Source: Micrasema longulum (Eukaryota > Arthropoda > Insecta > Trichoptera > Brachycentridae). From it: DNA of 64,000 nucleotides. The stretch lies in assembly GCA_022494885.1 (NCBI GenBank), contig JAGVSM010002731.1, positions 186,001 to 250,000 on the forward strand. The letters run 5' to 3'. Each line of letters opens with the position of its first letter. Within the stretch, counting starts at the first letter, position 1. The translations under genes were made by a program, and so were the position numbers. The notes below the pieces were generated by a model. It saw nothing but the letters and a program-made list of their open reading frames with translations, was not told the origin of the DNA and made no database searches. This document shows positions 54,894 to 64,000 of this stretch, one piece after another.

Positions 54894-56125
54894 AAACGAA
54901 TCAATAAATAACTCAAAACGACAAAAAGGCGAGTTGCGGCAGTTTAAGCTCTGCACGACATTAGTACAGTGAAGGTTGTAAACCAAGCAAAAGTAATTTA
55001 ATTATTTATTTACTTATTTATTTACAGACTTATTTAGTCCATTTAACAATGGTCAATAAATTTATTTATAATATATTCAGGTACAATTGAAATAAAATAC
55101 AGCTAAAAAAAATCAAAGCTAGGATAAAAAAATAATTAATAATTACTACCTCAAGACAAGATCTGGTATATAGTGATTGTTATCTAGAATGAAAGACTTG
55201 CACCAAAAAAGTACAGATCTTATCTCGAGATTATATACTACGTTTTGAGTCAACCTTGACATTGAACGAAGGTGCGTAAAAAATATTGTTTTGTTATTTT
55301 GATAATTTAATACAGTGCCACTTGAAAACGAATAATTTTTTATGCGGCCCACCTATCTAAAGCTGTAGTTATTTTTAACGATTCCATTCAATGTTAGCAA
55401 TCAGAATGTCTCCGAAACGCCTTCACACAATGAAACCATTTAACCCTAAAAGTGATTTTCTGACAGTCGGCCGGGTGGCCCCGAGGAGGCAGGACGTGGG
55501 ACCTGAGACACCCTCTCCTTCCCGTAGACACCGTCTAACGTAACAAGCCTACCTATATGTCGGCTAGATATGTTGTGTTTAGGTTACTTTGAAATTAAAG
55601 ATGGTTTTGATAACAATTCCATCATCAGCGCGAGAGGGAAGCAAGATACGCGGCGGTAGAGGCAGAGCGAGAAAGAAGGCTCAATTCTATAGGCTAAAAG
55701 GAAATTGGGGTGATTTTTCTCTTGCTTTCTTTCTTGCGTAGCAGGGGTTATCAAGCGGCCGGCGGGCCAAGCGAGTGTCACTTTTCGTTAAATGGCTTTG
55801 TGCACATGAAGGGTGGCATTTTTCTGAATGGAAAATCTCAAAGGGACGTTTTTCATTTTTACACGTTGTGACGTCGAATTTCACAGGGTTAATTTTGTAC
55901 ATATTAGTAGGTGCGTTCGTAAAAATTTGACCAGTGTCAAAGTAAAATTTTCCAAAGGGCTTTTAACTTAACGTAGATTTTGGAATCAATTTACGGAGAA
56001 TGTGTGGAAACAGGCGAGACTACAGTTAAATGCATTTTTTTTAATATTCGGATACTAGGTACATTTATAAATTAAAATTTTCAGTATACCTAAATGCTTT
56101 TAGACAGGGCTGGATTTTCCTCCCT
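54894..56125. other. No gene; GC-rich patches
   Basis: The patch 55460-55560 (GTCGGCCGGGTGGCCCCGAG) and 55620-55780 (AAGATACGCGGCGGTAGAGG, CAAGCGGCCGGCGGGCCAAG) are GC-rich islands. Overlapping minus-strand frames (55584-55902) lie here but have no recognisable domain. The islands could be old transposon ends or promoter-like DNA. Confidence 0.25.
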
Positions 56126-56129
56126 TGGG

Positions 56130-56505
56130 AAAAATGCGGGCGTTGACTAGTAGGTGAAATAATTCAGGCAAGTGAATCTCAACCACATTTTGCCAAGTTT
56201 TAATTCGTTTATTTCACAAATGTCATCGAATGGTAGATTGTTTTCAGGCGTTGCCTAGTATATGAAATTATTCAGTCAGATGAATCTCTTCACAACAACA
56301 AAGGTTTCAGCTATTTAACTTCACTAAAATCAACAAATGAAAGAAATATGGAAATTTAAACATAGGCAGAATGGTGAATGTTATGCAGTGCGTAAAGTGG
56401 TCACTTAAACCGGCCAACGGCAGATCATAATCACTGTAAATGCCTATACTTCCATGTTCCCTTCACAAAAATGTTTTTTCTTTCTATTACAATAAATTTC
56501 AAGTA
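56130..56505 (+). repeat. Family-B repeat, with duplicated left block
   Basis: GGCGTTGACTAGTAGGTGAA (56140) recurs as GGCGTTGCCTAGTATATGAA (56248). Then TTCACAACAACAAAGGTTTC, AACATAGGCAGAATGGTGAA, GTGGTCACTTAAACCGGCC, and ACTTCCATGTTCCCTTCAC. The left block is present twice about 108 bp apart. Confidence 0.6.
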
Positions 56506-57330
56506 CATTTATGGGCTATATTTATTATTTCAGTCATTCGGTATCTACTTAGAATTTTTATCATTGTGAATCAATTGAATATTGTTTTTAATAAGTTATT
56601 TTGAAAAATGTTTTGTAATTATTTTTTTTTCTTCAGGAGGCTACAATACTTATTAAATCAATCTGGTTTAGTAAAATTAATTAATTTTAGACCGCAGTAA
56701 GAATCTTTTGAATTTTGTGAGTAGGTATGTGCTCGAGGAGAATATTGGACATAAGATGGTTTGATTTTACTATTAACATTTTAATCCGAAAACGGACGCA
56801 GCTGCCTTCTTTAATGAACGTCTCGAAGGTGCGGCTCTAGACCTGGCATGAACATATACTGCGGATTACTCAGGAAAGCTTTAATCCATTCACCTTTTTT
56901 CCAAGTCTTCATCAAGTTACAATCACTCGTCCAGGATTCTGGTTCTAATTCACAAATTGAAATTCTTCATCTGCCCGGACGCAAACCAAACCTATCAGTA
57001 AAATTTCTGAATTTAAAACCAATCTGATCAATTTGATTATTTTTTCGTTCCTGCGGATTAGCTAACCCTGCCTGTTATGATAGGCAGCGTATAAATATTG
57101 GGTTGTATATTATCATTATTTTCAGTGTTTTTTTTTGTTACTGGATTCTGGGGAGAGAAGCTTACAGGTTACACCGTGAGGGTGGTGGGGGGATACTGAA
57201 CAGTAGGGGGAGGATGGGGGGTGTGTTTTACGCATTGTAAATGGCCGATTAAAGAAGCCTACTAGGGCTAAAGGACAGGCGCGGAATTAGACTCAAAAGC
57301 TACATATTAATGGGAATATTTTATGAACCA
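56506..57330. other. No gene recognised
   Basis: Segment 56800-57000 has balanced composition, and a minus-strand GTCCGGGCAGATGAAGAAT block (about 56950-56990) recalls 46595 and 47962 (GTGTCCAGGTGGATGAAGAA), so an unnamed dispersed repeat is likely. 57150-57235 is G-rich on the plus strand (GGGTGGTGGGGGGATACTG). Confidence 0.3.
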
Positions 57331-57530
57331 GTGGCCTCCGTGGTGTAGTGGTCAAGACGCTTGACTCACGCACGGAAGGTTCCGGGTTCGATTCCCGGTG
57401 AAAACACAAAAAATTTAAAAAAACTGCGATTTTTCTCAAGCCTGGATGCTCTGTGATGTAATTCACCACTGTAATTAGGCCTCCTGGCCTGTTGTGGTGC
57501 AAAAAATTTAAAAAAAAAAAAAAAAAAAAT
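57331..57530 (+). repeat. SINE-1, complete copy with poly-A tail
   Basis: tRNA-like head GTGGCCTCCGTGGTGTAGTG (A box TGGTGTAGTGG at 57341-57351) and GGTTCGATTCC B box (57385-57395) with an intact CCGGG/CCCGG T-stem. The body continues to GGCCTGTTGTGGTGC and an A-rich tail of about 29 bases (57501-57529). RNA polymerase III promoter elements are intact, so this copy could be transcribed. About 200 bp. It retains the same body as 8780-8952. The overlapping minus-strand frames are not genes. Confidence 0.9.
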
Positions 57531-57857
57531 ATAAATTCGACATAAGAATGGCCCACCGGCAGACATTTAAGTTTTTGGCATTTTCCATAAATTATAATTT
57601 AGAGCAACTATGTACGTTTTTATTTTAGGGTTCATTGGTTATTTTCTTTCGGTAGTAAACGTTGTGGGATTTTGAGAGATAAACTTTTTAAATGTTCGTA
57701 CGAGTATTTTTTAAATACACTCAAACCGTGTTTATTAATATAAACCTCGGGGCGGCCCCGTGGTTTATAACTAAGACAAGGGTTTCAAGTTCGATTTTAT
57801 GTGTATTGGTTCTTTGTTAACAATACAATTTCAAATAGACACATAAACATAAACAAT

Positions 57858-58040
57858 GTGGCAATTTATTAAATTCCTTGAAACCTATGTATTGTAAAGA
57901 TCTCGTACCAAACTTCGTAGATTTCACAGATCTAATATAAATATCAAAAAATAATATTTATATTGGATCTGTGAAGTCTACAAAGTTTGGTACTAGATTT
58001 TTACAATACATAGGTTTCAAGGAATTTAATAAATTGCCAC
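57858..58040. repeat. Inverted duplication of a LINE C-terminus, 87-bp arms
   Basis: Arms 57858-57944 and 57954-58040 are complementary at about 93 per cent, with a 9-nt loop. The right arm is the coding-orientation LINE sequence that continues into 58041-58119; the left arm is an inverted copy of the same piece. It is thus a self-inverted LINE 5' end and not a typical MITE. Confidence 0.8.
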
Positions 58041-58690
58041 AAAAATTTAAAGTACCAATTTCAAAATATAGAAACAGGACGTGCGAATTGAAAGAATTAT
58101 TTTTTCCAGAAGTACTTTGAATAAATAATGTTAGTTTATCCAGAGAATGCGCATCTTGAACATATAACTTTTAATATATTACCATTTTTGCTTGTATATG
58201 TAATTTTTAATACTATTGAAATATTATTTGTGTTTTTTTATACTTTTTTAGCTTGTATACGTAATTTTAATACGTTTTTGATAATTTTTTAACCTGTATT
58301 GGGTGTGCGCATATTTTGTTAATTAAAAAAAAATATTTTGTACTAGTTCAGTTTGTACATACGTGTAATTTTTAAACTTTTTATATTTTTTAAATTTTCT
58401 TTCCCAGATTGCATAATGTATACATCATTTTTAATTTATTTCCATGCCTAATATTATGTTTATTTTTTTATTTTCAAGTATTTTTCATACCCTTTTTAAT
58501 TTGTAGTATATCATAATTTTAATTTTTCTGCTTTTGTAAATAATATTATAGTTTAAAATATAAAAACGTCTTTAAATAAATTTGTTATCTGTATGTCCCT
58601 AAATGAGTTTTTTTTTAAACTCCTTGGGAATATTGTATATAATTATGTATAATATGTTTTCAGTTTAATAAAAAAAAATGAAAAAATGTT
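57954..58690 (+). mobile_element. LINE C-terminus and 3' UTR
   Basis: One plus-strand frame reads STKFGTRFLQYIGFKEFNKL, then PQKFKVPISKYRNRTCELKE and LFFPEVL before the TGA at 58117-58119. This is the FG-R ... Y-x-G-x-x-x-FN-LP ... LK-LF pattern of LINE C-termini. The 3' UTR is T-rich and ends with AACTCCTTGGGAATATTG and TTTAATAAAAAAAAATG near 58660-58690. A tail-only copy is at 27110-27450. Confidence 0.65.
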
Positions 58691-58739
58691 CTTGCCATCA
58701 TAAACTAGTTTAACAAAAAAAAACAAAACGTTACACGTT

Positions 58740-58805
58740 TGTTGTTTATTTATTTTATTAGTGTACACGGCACAAATGCCATTTATAAAAAATAAACAAA
58801 AATCC
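58740..58805 (-). mobile_element. LINE 3' terminal hairpin fragment
   Basis: Minus strand AAATGGCATTTGTGCCGTG followed by TAATAAAATAAATAAACAAC. Terminal hairpin plus A-rich tail, related in design to 44941-44990. The body to the right is AT-rich and not identifiable. Confidence 0.4.
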
Positions 58806-59235
58806 ATTAAACATAACAGTGTTCTATTAAAAAATTATGAAATAATTCAAATACAACATAGTTTTACTTATTACACAGCTGCTTTATCCATTGTGCTATA
58901 TTATAATACTTCACAATACATTATACTTTAGACACTTAGGTAAAAAAAAAGAGATAACGCAGTAAATTAGAAATGGTAAAAATCATAAATTCTTTATTTT
59001 TTGGTATAAATGCAATGTATATTTAATGTCCTAGATATAATACAAACTTTCTTATGCTAAGAGCTCGGGGGTCTACACAATTTAAAAAACAAAATGGAAC
59101 AAAAATTTCAAATAAAGTAATTAACATTTTTTTTTAATTAAGTGTAAATTTTTTTTTTTTTTAAATGGCATGTATATATACTCGTATATTTAGCGTGTAT
59201 TTAATTATGAATTTCATTTTTTCTTTGTACAAATT

Positions 59236-59530
59236 AACATTTATATTTAAACGGAAGTTACAACCCTAAACCACTTCTTTAATAGCGAGTTTTAATTTAA
59301 TTCGGCTAGTGTGAAAAATGTCAACACAACTGATTTGATTCCCTAGAGTGGGCAATCTTTGAATAGGTGAATTAAATGTATATTTATTTGCAGTAATTCC
59401 TTTATTAAATAGCACATTATGTCTAGTAGTCCTAACAGGTATTCGGAATTGAATCATATTTATCAAGTCAGGAGAGTCCAACATGCCATTTATAATCTTA
59501 AAGAGAAAAAAATAATTCACTCGATTTCCG
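59236..59530 (-). mobile_element. LINE C-terminus
   Basis: An open minus-strand frame of 84 codons: FLFKIINGMLDSPDLINMIQ, FRIPVRTTRHNVLFN, NKYTFNSPIQRLPTLGNQIS and LKLAIKEVV. This is the canonical LINE end (LLYK-NG-D ... F-IP-R-TR ... Y--NSPI-R---L-N). It is 5'-truncated; the upstream edge near 59525 has no further LINE similarity. Confidence 0.75.
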
Positions 59531-59884
59531 TCTTCTGGACTTGACTTTCTTTGACTGAACTTTCCATACCAAATGTTTTCATTAAAAAGTCATAGTTTAA
59601 AAAATCCAAAAACTTAAACAAAAAAGTACAACGCATTTGTTCCATGTAATTGCAGGTAAACGTGGTTAAGGTTTTTTTTAAAGAGTTATTCAACAAAATC
59701 TTTTAGGCAAATCTCTATTAAATAAAAAAAATGTTACGTCAAACAATGCTTTTTAGACAAAAGTGACGATTGTCAAAGGTACCTCGTTGATAAATATACC
59801 TTGTTTTACGTTTAAATAACATAATTCGTATGATTTATATCCTATTTAGGCCCAATTAAAAATAATAAAACTATATTGTGTAAA

Positions 59885-60800
59885 CATAACAGTGTATTGA
59901 CTCTAAATGGTTTAATTTTTATAATTCAAGTTACAAAACATAGTTTACAGAAAATGAAAAGAAAACAGCGAAAGATACACAAAAGTAGAAATTACTGAAT
60001 TTGTATATAAATTACCTTAAATCATAACTCAATGAGAAAGGGGAAAAAGAAGAAACAAGGAAGGAGTAGAGATTAAGGAAAAGAAAGGAAATGTTTCTTC
60101 AGACGCAATTTAAACAGAGATACTGTAGTAACATCTTTGATAGTGCATGGTAGATGATTCCACAGTCGAGCCGCATGGGCACTATATGAGTTAGAGAAGA
60201 ATGAGATATTGTAGATGGGTATTAAGAGAGTGCTTTAAGAATTAGAACGAATAGATAAACTATGAACTGGTATGTTTGAGTTTATTGTTCACCATATTGA
60301 TGTGCCATATATATGTAAGGTTTTTTAATTTAAAAAAAATATTTTTTTCATGTTTCTCATCCTATATTTATGGTGATATACTTGTGTCTGTGTTAACTAA
60401 TTGCTAGTCCCATCTCAACACAGGACTTTTAGTCCCATGGAGTTGGGACTTATGTCTCAAATAATGTACAATAAATAAATAAGCGTTGAAATTTTTTACG
60501 GAGGTATAAAGGAGCGTTAGGACTATGAAGTCCATTGAACAGAAGTGAGGTGAAGTGATAGTCTCTCCGCTGTCTAATTTTGAGCCGTTTCATTTGCCTA
60601 CGATAATCAGAAATGTGGCTATATTTCCAAAAATTAGACCAAAAATGTACCTTATACATGTATTCTGAAGTCGGTCAAGTTTATAGAGTTGCTCGCAGCT
60701 AAAATCAGTCATGGAAACATCCGAGTATTCTAAAACGGGTGGTAGTAATAATTGCACTAGAGTGCATTTAGTATTAATGGGTAAGAGTTTTGAAGAAAAA
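59885..60800 (-). mobile_element. LINE alpha, second copy, with insertion
   Basis: Aligns with 20190-20880: minus-strand frames give NTKCTLVQLLLPPVLEYSDV, SMTDFSCEQLYKLDRLQNTC, then ISDYRRQMKRLKIRQRRDYH and LLFNGLHSPNAPLYLRKKFQ. It is interrupted at about 60269 by 210 bp absent from the other copy. Frameshifts and stops make it older than the 20-kb copy. Confidence 0.8.
60269..60481 (+). mobile_element. LINE 3' end inserted into LINE alpha
   Basis: Found by comparing the two alpha copies: sequence after ATGAACTG and before AAGCGTTGAAATTT is unique to this one. It ends in a GGGACTTATGTCTCAAATAA block and an AATAAATAAATAA tail at 60468-60481, plus orientation, opposite to its host. It has a hairpin-rich end (AGTCCCAT ... 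GGGACTTA). Confidence 0.65.
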
Positions 60801-61655
60801 AAAATGGGTTGAACGAAAAAATATAGATTGTTCATTTTTTTAAAAATATATATTTATCAATTTAAGTAACTTAAACATGTTTTCATTTTTACTTTGTCTA
60901 TGCAATCGACACTTTGTGTAATATGAAATAAATGTATTTTCATGTTTTTTTAATATAAATACATAAATTTATCTTTTTTTAATGCATAGTCTGGCCCTGT
61001 AGTGAAATAGGGTGGTTCGCCATTTAGCTAGTTGATTCAGTGTTGAAGTGATTTTATTTGCGTCTTGAACACCGTCTTGCTGTCGTATACACTTTGTTAA
61101 GGGCTCATAGGAAAAAGATATTACGGTATGTTCATAAAAGAAAAGTTATTTCTTCTGCTAATGTTTTCAACGCTGCCCCCTTAGCAGAAATCACTTTGAT
61201 GTAAATGTTTGGCCCGATACCCTATGTGGGTGTAAATTAAATTGTTGCGTTTCTTATTTTAATTTAATTTATCGAATTCACAATAAAACGTTCACTTACA
61301 AAATGAATATGAAATAACGGTTATTTAAATAGAGCACAACAAGAATACTTTTGTTGGTTTAAATTACGATACTCAATTAAAGTGTCACTCAGAAATTATA
61401 CAATATATTTGAAAGGGCAATTTATTTATTTTTTTATAATTTTTTTTCGGTAGAAAGAATTAAAAACAAGTGGCGAAAAACAAAATTGTTCTATTTATTT
61501 TATTACAACTTTTTTGTTCACATTTTTTATTACATGAAACATGTAGACCACTTTATTTATAAATACAAAAATCCCACATATCTTTGTTGAATTACTAAAA
61601 TAAGGCACAGTGAGAAGTACGAGTAATCGTTTACATTTCGGTATAAGCCGAAAGG
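60801..61655. other. No gene recognised
   Basis: AT-rich flanks with a more balanced segment at 60985-61220 (GTCTGGCCCTGTAGTGAAAT, CGCTGCCCCCTTAGCAGAAA). No open frame, no repeat. Confidence 0.35.
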
Positions 61656-61659
61656 TATT

Positions 61660-62225
61660 ATTTACTTTTATTTATTTTATACTTTTACAATGTTTGTATT
61701 CTTTTTTTATACAGAATACTGTTGTGTCCCGTGTCGAGGGAAACATTTTACAATAAGTAAAACATGCCTTAGATTAGTTATTTAACAAAGTTAACATAAT
61801 AATAACAATAAATACGTAATTAATTAATTCAATTAACATAATGAGCAATAAAACTAAAATAATCATAAAAAACAAACACTTATTTATATTGACATGTAGA
61901 CCAAATTTCATAAATAGAACACAAATTTTTACCTATTTGTCTTGATTCACGTATCAATCCGAGCGCAACCCATCTCCACTATCCATTTCTTAATAGCAAT
62001 TTTATATTGTGAGTACTTATGAATTGTCCTTATGGATAATGGAAGTAGATTGTACACTTTAACCGAGTAGTAGGCCAATCCTCTTTGACCGAAAGTTGTA
62101 TTAATTTCTGATTGTTTTTGCGGCATCAGGGTGGAGTATCCAGTAACTATTGAATTTGTGGAAGGAGTTATGGAAGGTAGAGAATAATGTTTGTGTGCGT
62201 ACAGTAATAGAGCTAGCAACAGTAA
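61660..62225 (-). mobile_element. LINE C-terminus and 3' UTR
   Basis: The minus-strand frame 62219-61947 includes FGQRGLAYYSVKVYNLLPLS then IRTIHKYSQYKIAIKKWIVE: the FG-R---Y---K-YN-LP--IR ... FK--IK-W-pattern of LINE ORF ends. The 3' UTR contains CTAAGGCATGTTTTACTTAT and GTTTCCCTCGACACGGGACA, also found at 29155-29230. The tail region is AT-rich near 61660-61680. Confidence 0.7.
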
Positions 62226-62595
62226 TTAGTGACCCGACATTCGTTCGCAATAGAATACCACCACCGCCGCCGCCTTATTTTGCGCAGTGTGCTCAAACAC
62301 TATTGAAATATTATTTCATCAACAATGATACCTTACCTTGTAGGCTTATTTTGATACATGGATGATTTTAGGTTCCATAAACATTTATAGGATTCAAATT
62401 CCTAGATGAATTTTATAGCTGTTTCGGAATTCCACTTTTCATAATAAAATTACGGCATAGTCACAAAATAAACGTAAATACCACGTAAATACACTTGCTG
62501 TTTCTAATAATTGTCAATAAACACGTGCCGTTCACATCGTCAGCAAGCGACAAGTGTTTGGTAAATTGTGCTGGGGTAGTCAGCATGTCAGCTTG

Positions 62596-63060
62596 TTGAC
62601 ACTTTCATTGATACCGACCGAAGTTTTGGTTTCAGTTTCGGCCAGTAAAACGAGTTTCGACCGCGGTTTCGGTTTCGGACCCAAATTGTCTGAAATTTCG
62701 ACTCAGTCGAAACCTGCGGTCGGATTTGACGGATTACGTTCGGCTGTACTCGGTTGGAAAATTAGGACAATTAGAGATATTGTATTTTTGTTGTCCATTC
62801 AAATTAGTAGTTATTTGTTTTATTTATTATGGTTCACAAACAATAAACAATACATATGTCACGCATTAAATTAATGAATGTTATTCATTGTGTGTTTTAT
62901 TTAAGACTTATTTTAATTTACTCTTAAGGTTTAACAATTGAAACGCCTGATTTGTGCGCTTTGAAGTTTAAACTTATTTAAACTTTAAACTTTTTAAAAT
63001 AATTTTCGATTGTGATTTAAAATCTTATTTCGGTCGGTCACGACTCAGCACTAATTCGGC
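62596..63060. mobile_element. hAT-like non-autonomous element, copy 2
   Basis: Left end ACCGACCGAAGTTTTGGTTT, subterminal TTTCGGCC and TTTCGGTTTCGG, internal GAAACCTGCGGTCGG, GTACTCGGTTGG, TTCATTGTGTGTTTTATTTA, right end ATTTCGGTCGGTCACGACTC. The ends are inverted versions of GTGACCGACCGAAA. It is homologous to 36006-36512 throughout. The plus-strand frame 62554-62874 crosses it and is not a gene. Confidence 0.55.
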
Positions 63061-63690
63061 ATATTTACATGCAAAGTATAAGTGCAAGTAACAAATACTA
63101 CATAAGCATTAGTTACTAAGCTCGTGTAAACCTACATTTAATGAATAAACGTGTTTTCTTTTTAATAAAGTAGATAATATTATTAAATAAGTCACCCTAA
63201 CGCTCTTACTAAACCAACTAACATAGCGACAAAACGTGGCTACCCAAATTTTAAAAAGCCAAGTGATAAAAAAAAATATTTTCGTATGTTGTATTTTATT
63301 ATTATTGTAATATTTTATTTTTATGTATGGTTTTTTCTATCCGGAGTAACTTTTCACGAGTACTTGTACTTATTTTCAATGGTGGAGGTCAGTGCTATGC
63401 AATCTCCTGACGTCATTGCGACCTTTAAATTCTATTTATCTATTGTGACGGGTCCCCGATTTTATTTATATCCCTGGTCTATTTTCATGGAAATCTTTTT
63501 TTTCTTCTCTTTTGGAATTGTATTAAGTTGTGTATTTTTTTTTTATATAATGTAAATCGTCAATTGGCCCTTTTACAATACGGCGCCGTTTTTTAATTTG
63601 GCTGGCTAATGCGTAGGTATTCCGGCTAAAACGATAATATGGCTAAATCTAGTATTATAGTTATTTGGATATTTGAGTTAATAATCTACA
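63061..63690. other. No gene recognised
   Basis: The plus-strand frame 63286-63555 is hydrophobic and translated from T-rich DNA, without signal or domain pattern. No repeat identified. A CAATACGGCGCCGTTTTTTA block near 63576 contains the 6-bp palindrome GGCGCC. Confidence 0.35.
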
Positions 63691-63691
63691 A

Positions 63692-63883
63692 AAAAAAAAT
63701 TGTTTTCAGGCGTTACCTAGTATGTGAAATAATTCAGTCAGATGAATCTCTTCACAACGGAAGACATATGGATGTTCAAACATAGGCAAAATGGTGAATG
63801 TTACACAGTGTGTAAAGTGGCCACTTAAACCAGCCAATGATAGGTCATAAACCCTGTAAATGCCTAGACTTCCATATTCCCTT
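63692..63883 (+). repeat. Family-B repeat, right-edge copy
   Basis: TTTTCAGGCGTTACCTAGTA, TGAAATAATTCAGTCAGATG, AACATAGGCAAAATGGTGAA, GTGGCCACTTAAACCAGCC, GCCTAGACTTCCATATTCCC. One of the best-preserved copies. It is directly abutted by a LINE fragment. Confidence 0.65.
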
Positions 63884-64000
63884 ATTCTTCAATCTGTTTT
63901 CAATGCAGCAGCAAGGCTTATTACGGGAGTAAACAAATATTCTCACATCTTAAAACATCTTCGAGATTTTCACTGGTAAAAAAGCCCAGAGAGAATAAAA
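63884..64000 (+). mobile_element. LINE RT fragment running off the window
   Basis: One frame reads ILQSVFNAAARLITGVNKYS then HILKHLRDFHW, a stop, and KSPERIK at the edge. This is the well-known LQ-V-NAAAR-I-G--KY-H----L--LHWL---ERI block between RT thumb and C-terminus of CR1/L2-like LINEs. A TAA replaces the usual Leu-Pro codon region. The rest lies outside the window. Confidence 0.75.

Noticed and set aside
55584..55902. Overlapping minus-strand frames in GC-rich DNA
   Set aside because: No domain, two frames open over the same DNA, and the GC-rich patch alone lengthens frames by chance.
57331..57404. Functional tRNA gene
   Set aside because: Good A and B boxes but no complete acceptor stem, followed by a SINE body and poly-A; the same unit recurs at 8780-8952.
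62554..62874. 106-codon plus-strand frame
   Set aside because: Runs through the hAT-like repeat with TTTCGG blocks; it is not shared as a protein with the other copy, whose frame is broken.

Overview
This window is AT-rich eukaryotic nuclear DNA, most likely from an insect. The basis is tRNA-derived SINEs with A and B boxes, RTE and CR1/Jockey-group LINE remnants, a Penelope-like element (PLE) with a GIY-YIG endonuclease, and hammerhead-like repeats. One LINE family ends in a small hairpin before an AAGCCCGCC motif, which I associate with CR1-type LINEs of Lepidoptera and some other insects. I cannot fix the order or species. I found no intact host protein-coding gene, no rRNA and no functional tRNA gene in 64 kb, so the window is probably intergenic or a very large intron.

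Layout. 1-3.1 kb: mostly featureless DNA, then RTE and LINE 3' fragments. 3.6-4.9 kb: a 5'-truncated PLE with inverted terminal repeats. 5.3-5.6 kb: an unplaced 87-codon ORF. 7-11.7 kb: SINEs and LINE 3' ends. 13-21.5 kb: dense LINE remnants of at least four families, a 540-bp hammerhead-bearing inverted-repeat element (17.5-18.0 kb) and a near-canonical hammerhead motif (19.9 kb). 22-27.4 kb: SINEs, family-B inverted repeats, more hammerhead-like motifs and a short-TIR MITE. 27.4-30 kb: an interrupted ORF and LINE 3' ends. 30.7-32.4 kb: three RTE fragments, two of them tail to tail. 34.0-34.4 kb: a 19-bp tandem array. 35.5-44.5 kb: family B, a hAT-like repeat, LINE fragments and a nested insertion carrying a 114-bp-arm palindrome. 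45-51 kb: three LINE remnants and a second copy of the 17.5-kb element. 54.4-58.7 kb: two large foldbacks, a hammerhead-like foldback, a complete SINE and a LINE end. 59-64 kb: more LINE remnants, one running off the right edge.

Nothing here works as a gene set. The recoverable interactions are between mobile elements: a SINE family that shares its (ATG)n 3' tail and the preceding bases with the local RTE LINE, non-autonomous hammerhead elements that presumably depend on PLE enzymes, and insertions nested up to three deep. Several stretches without repeat signatures and with more balanced composition could be regulatory, but sequence alone cannot show it.
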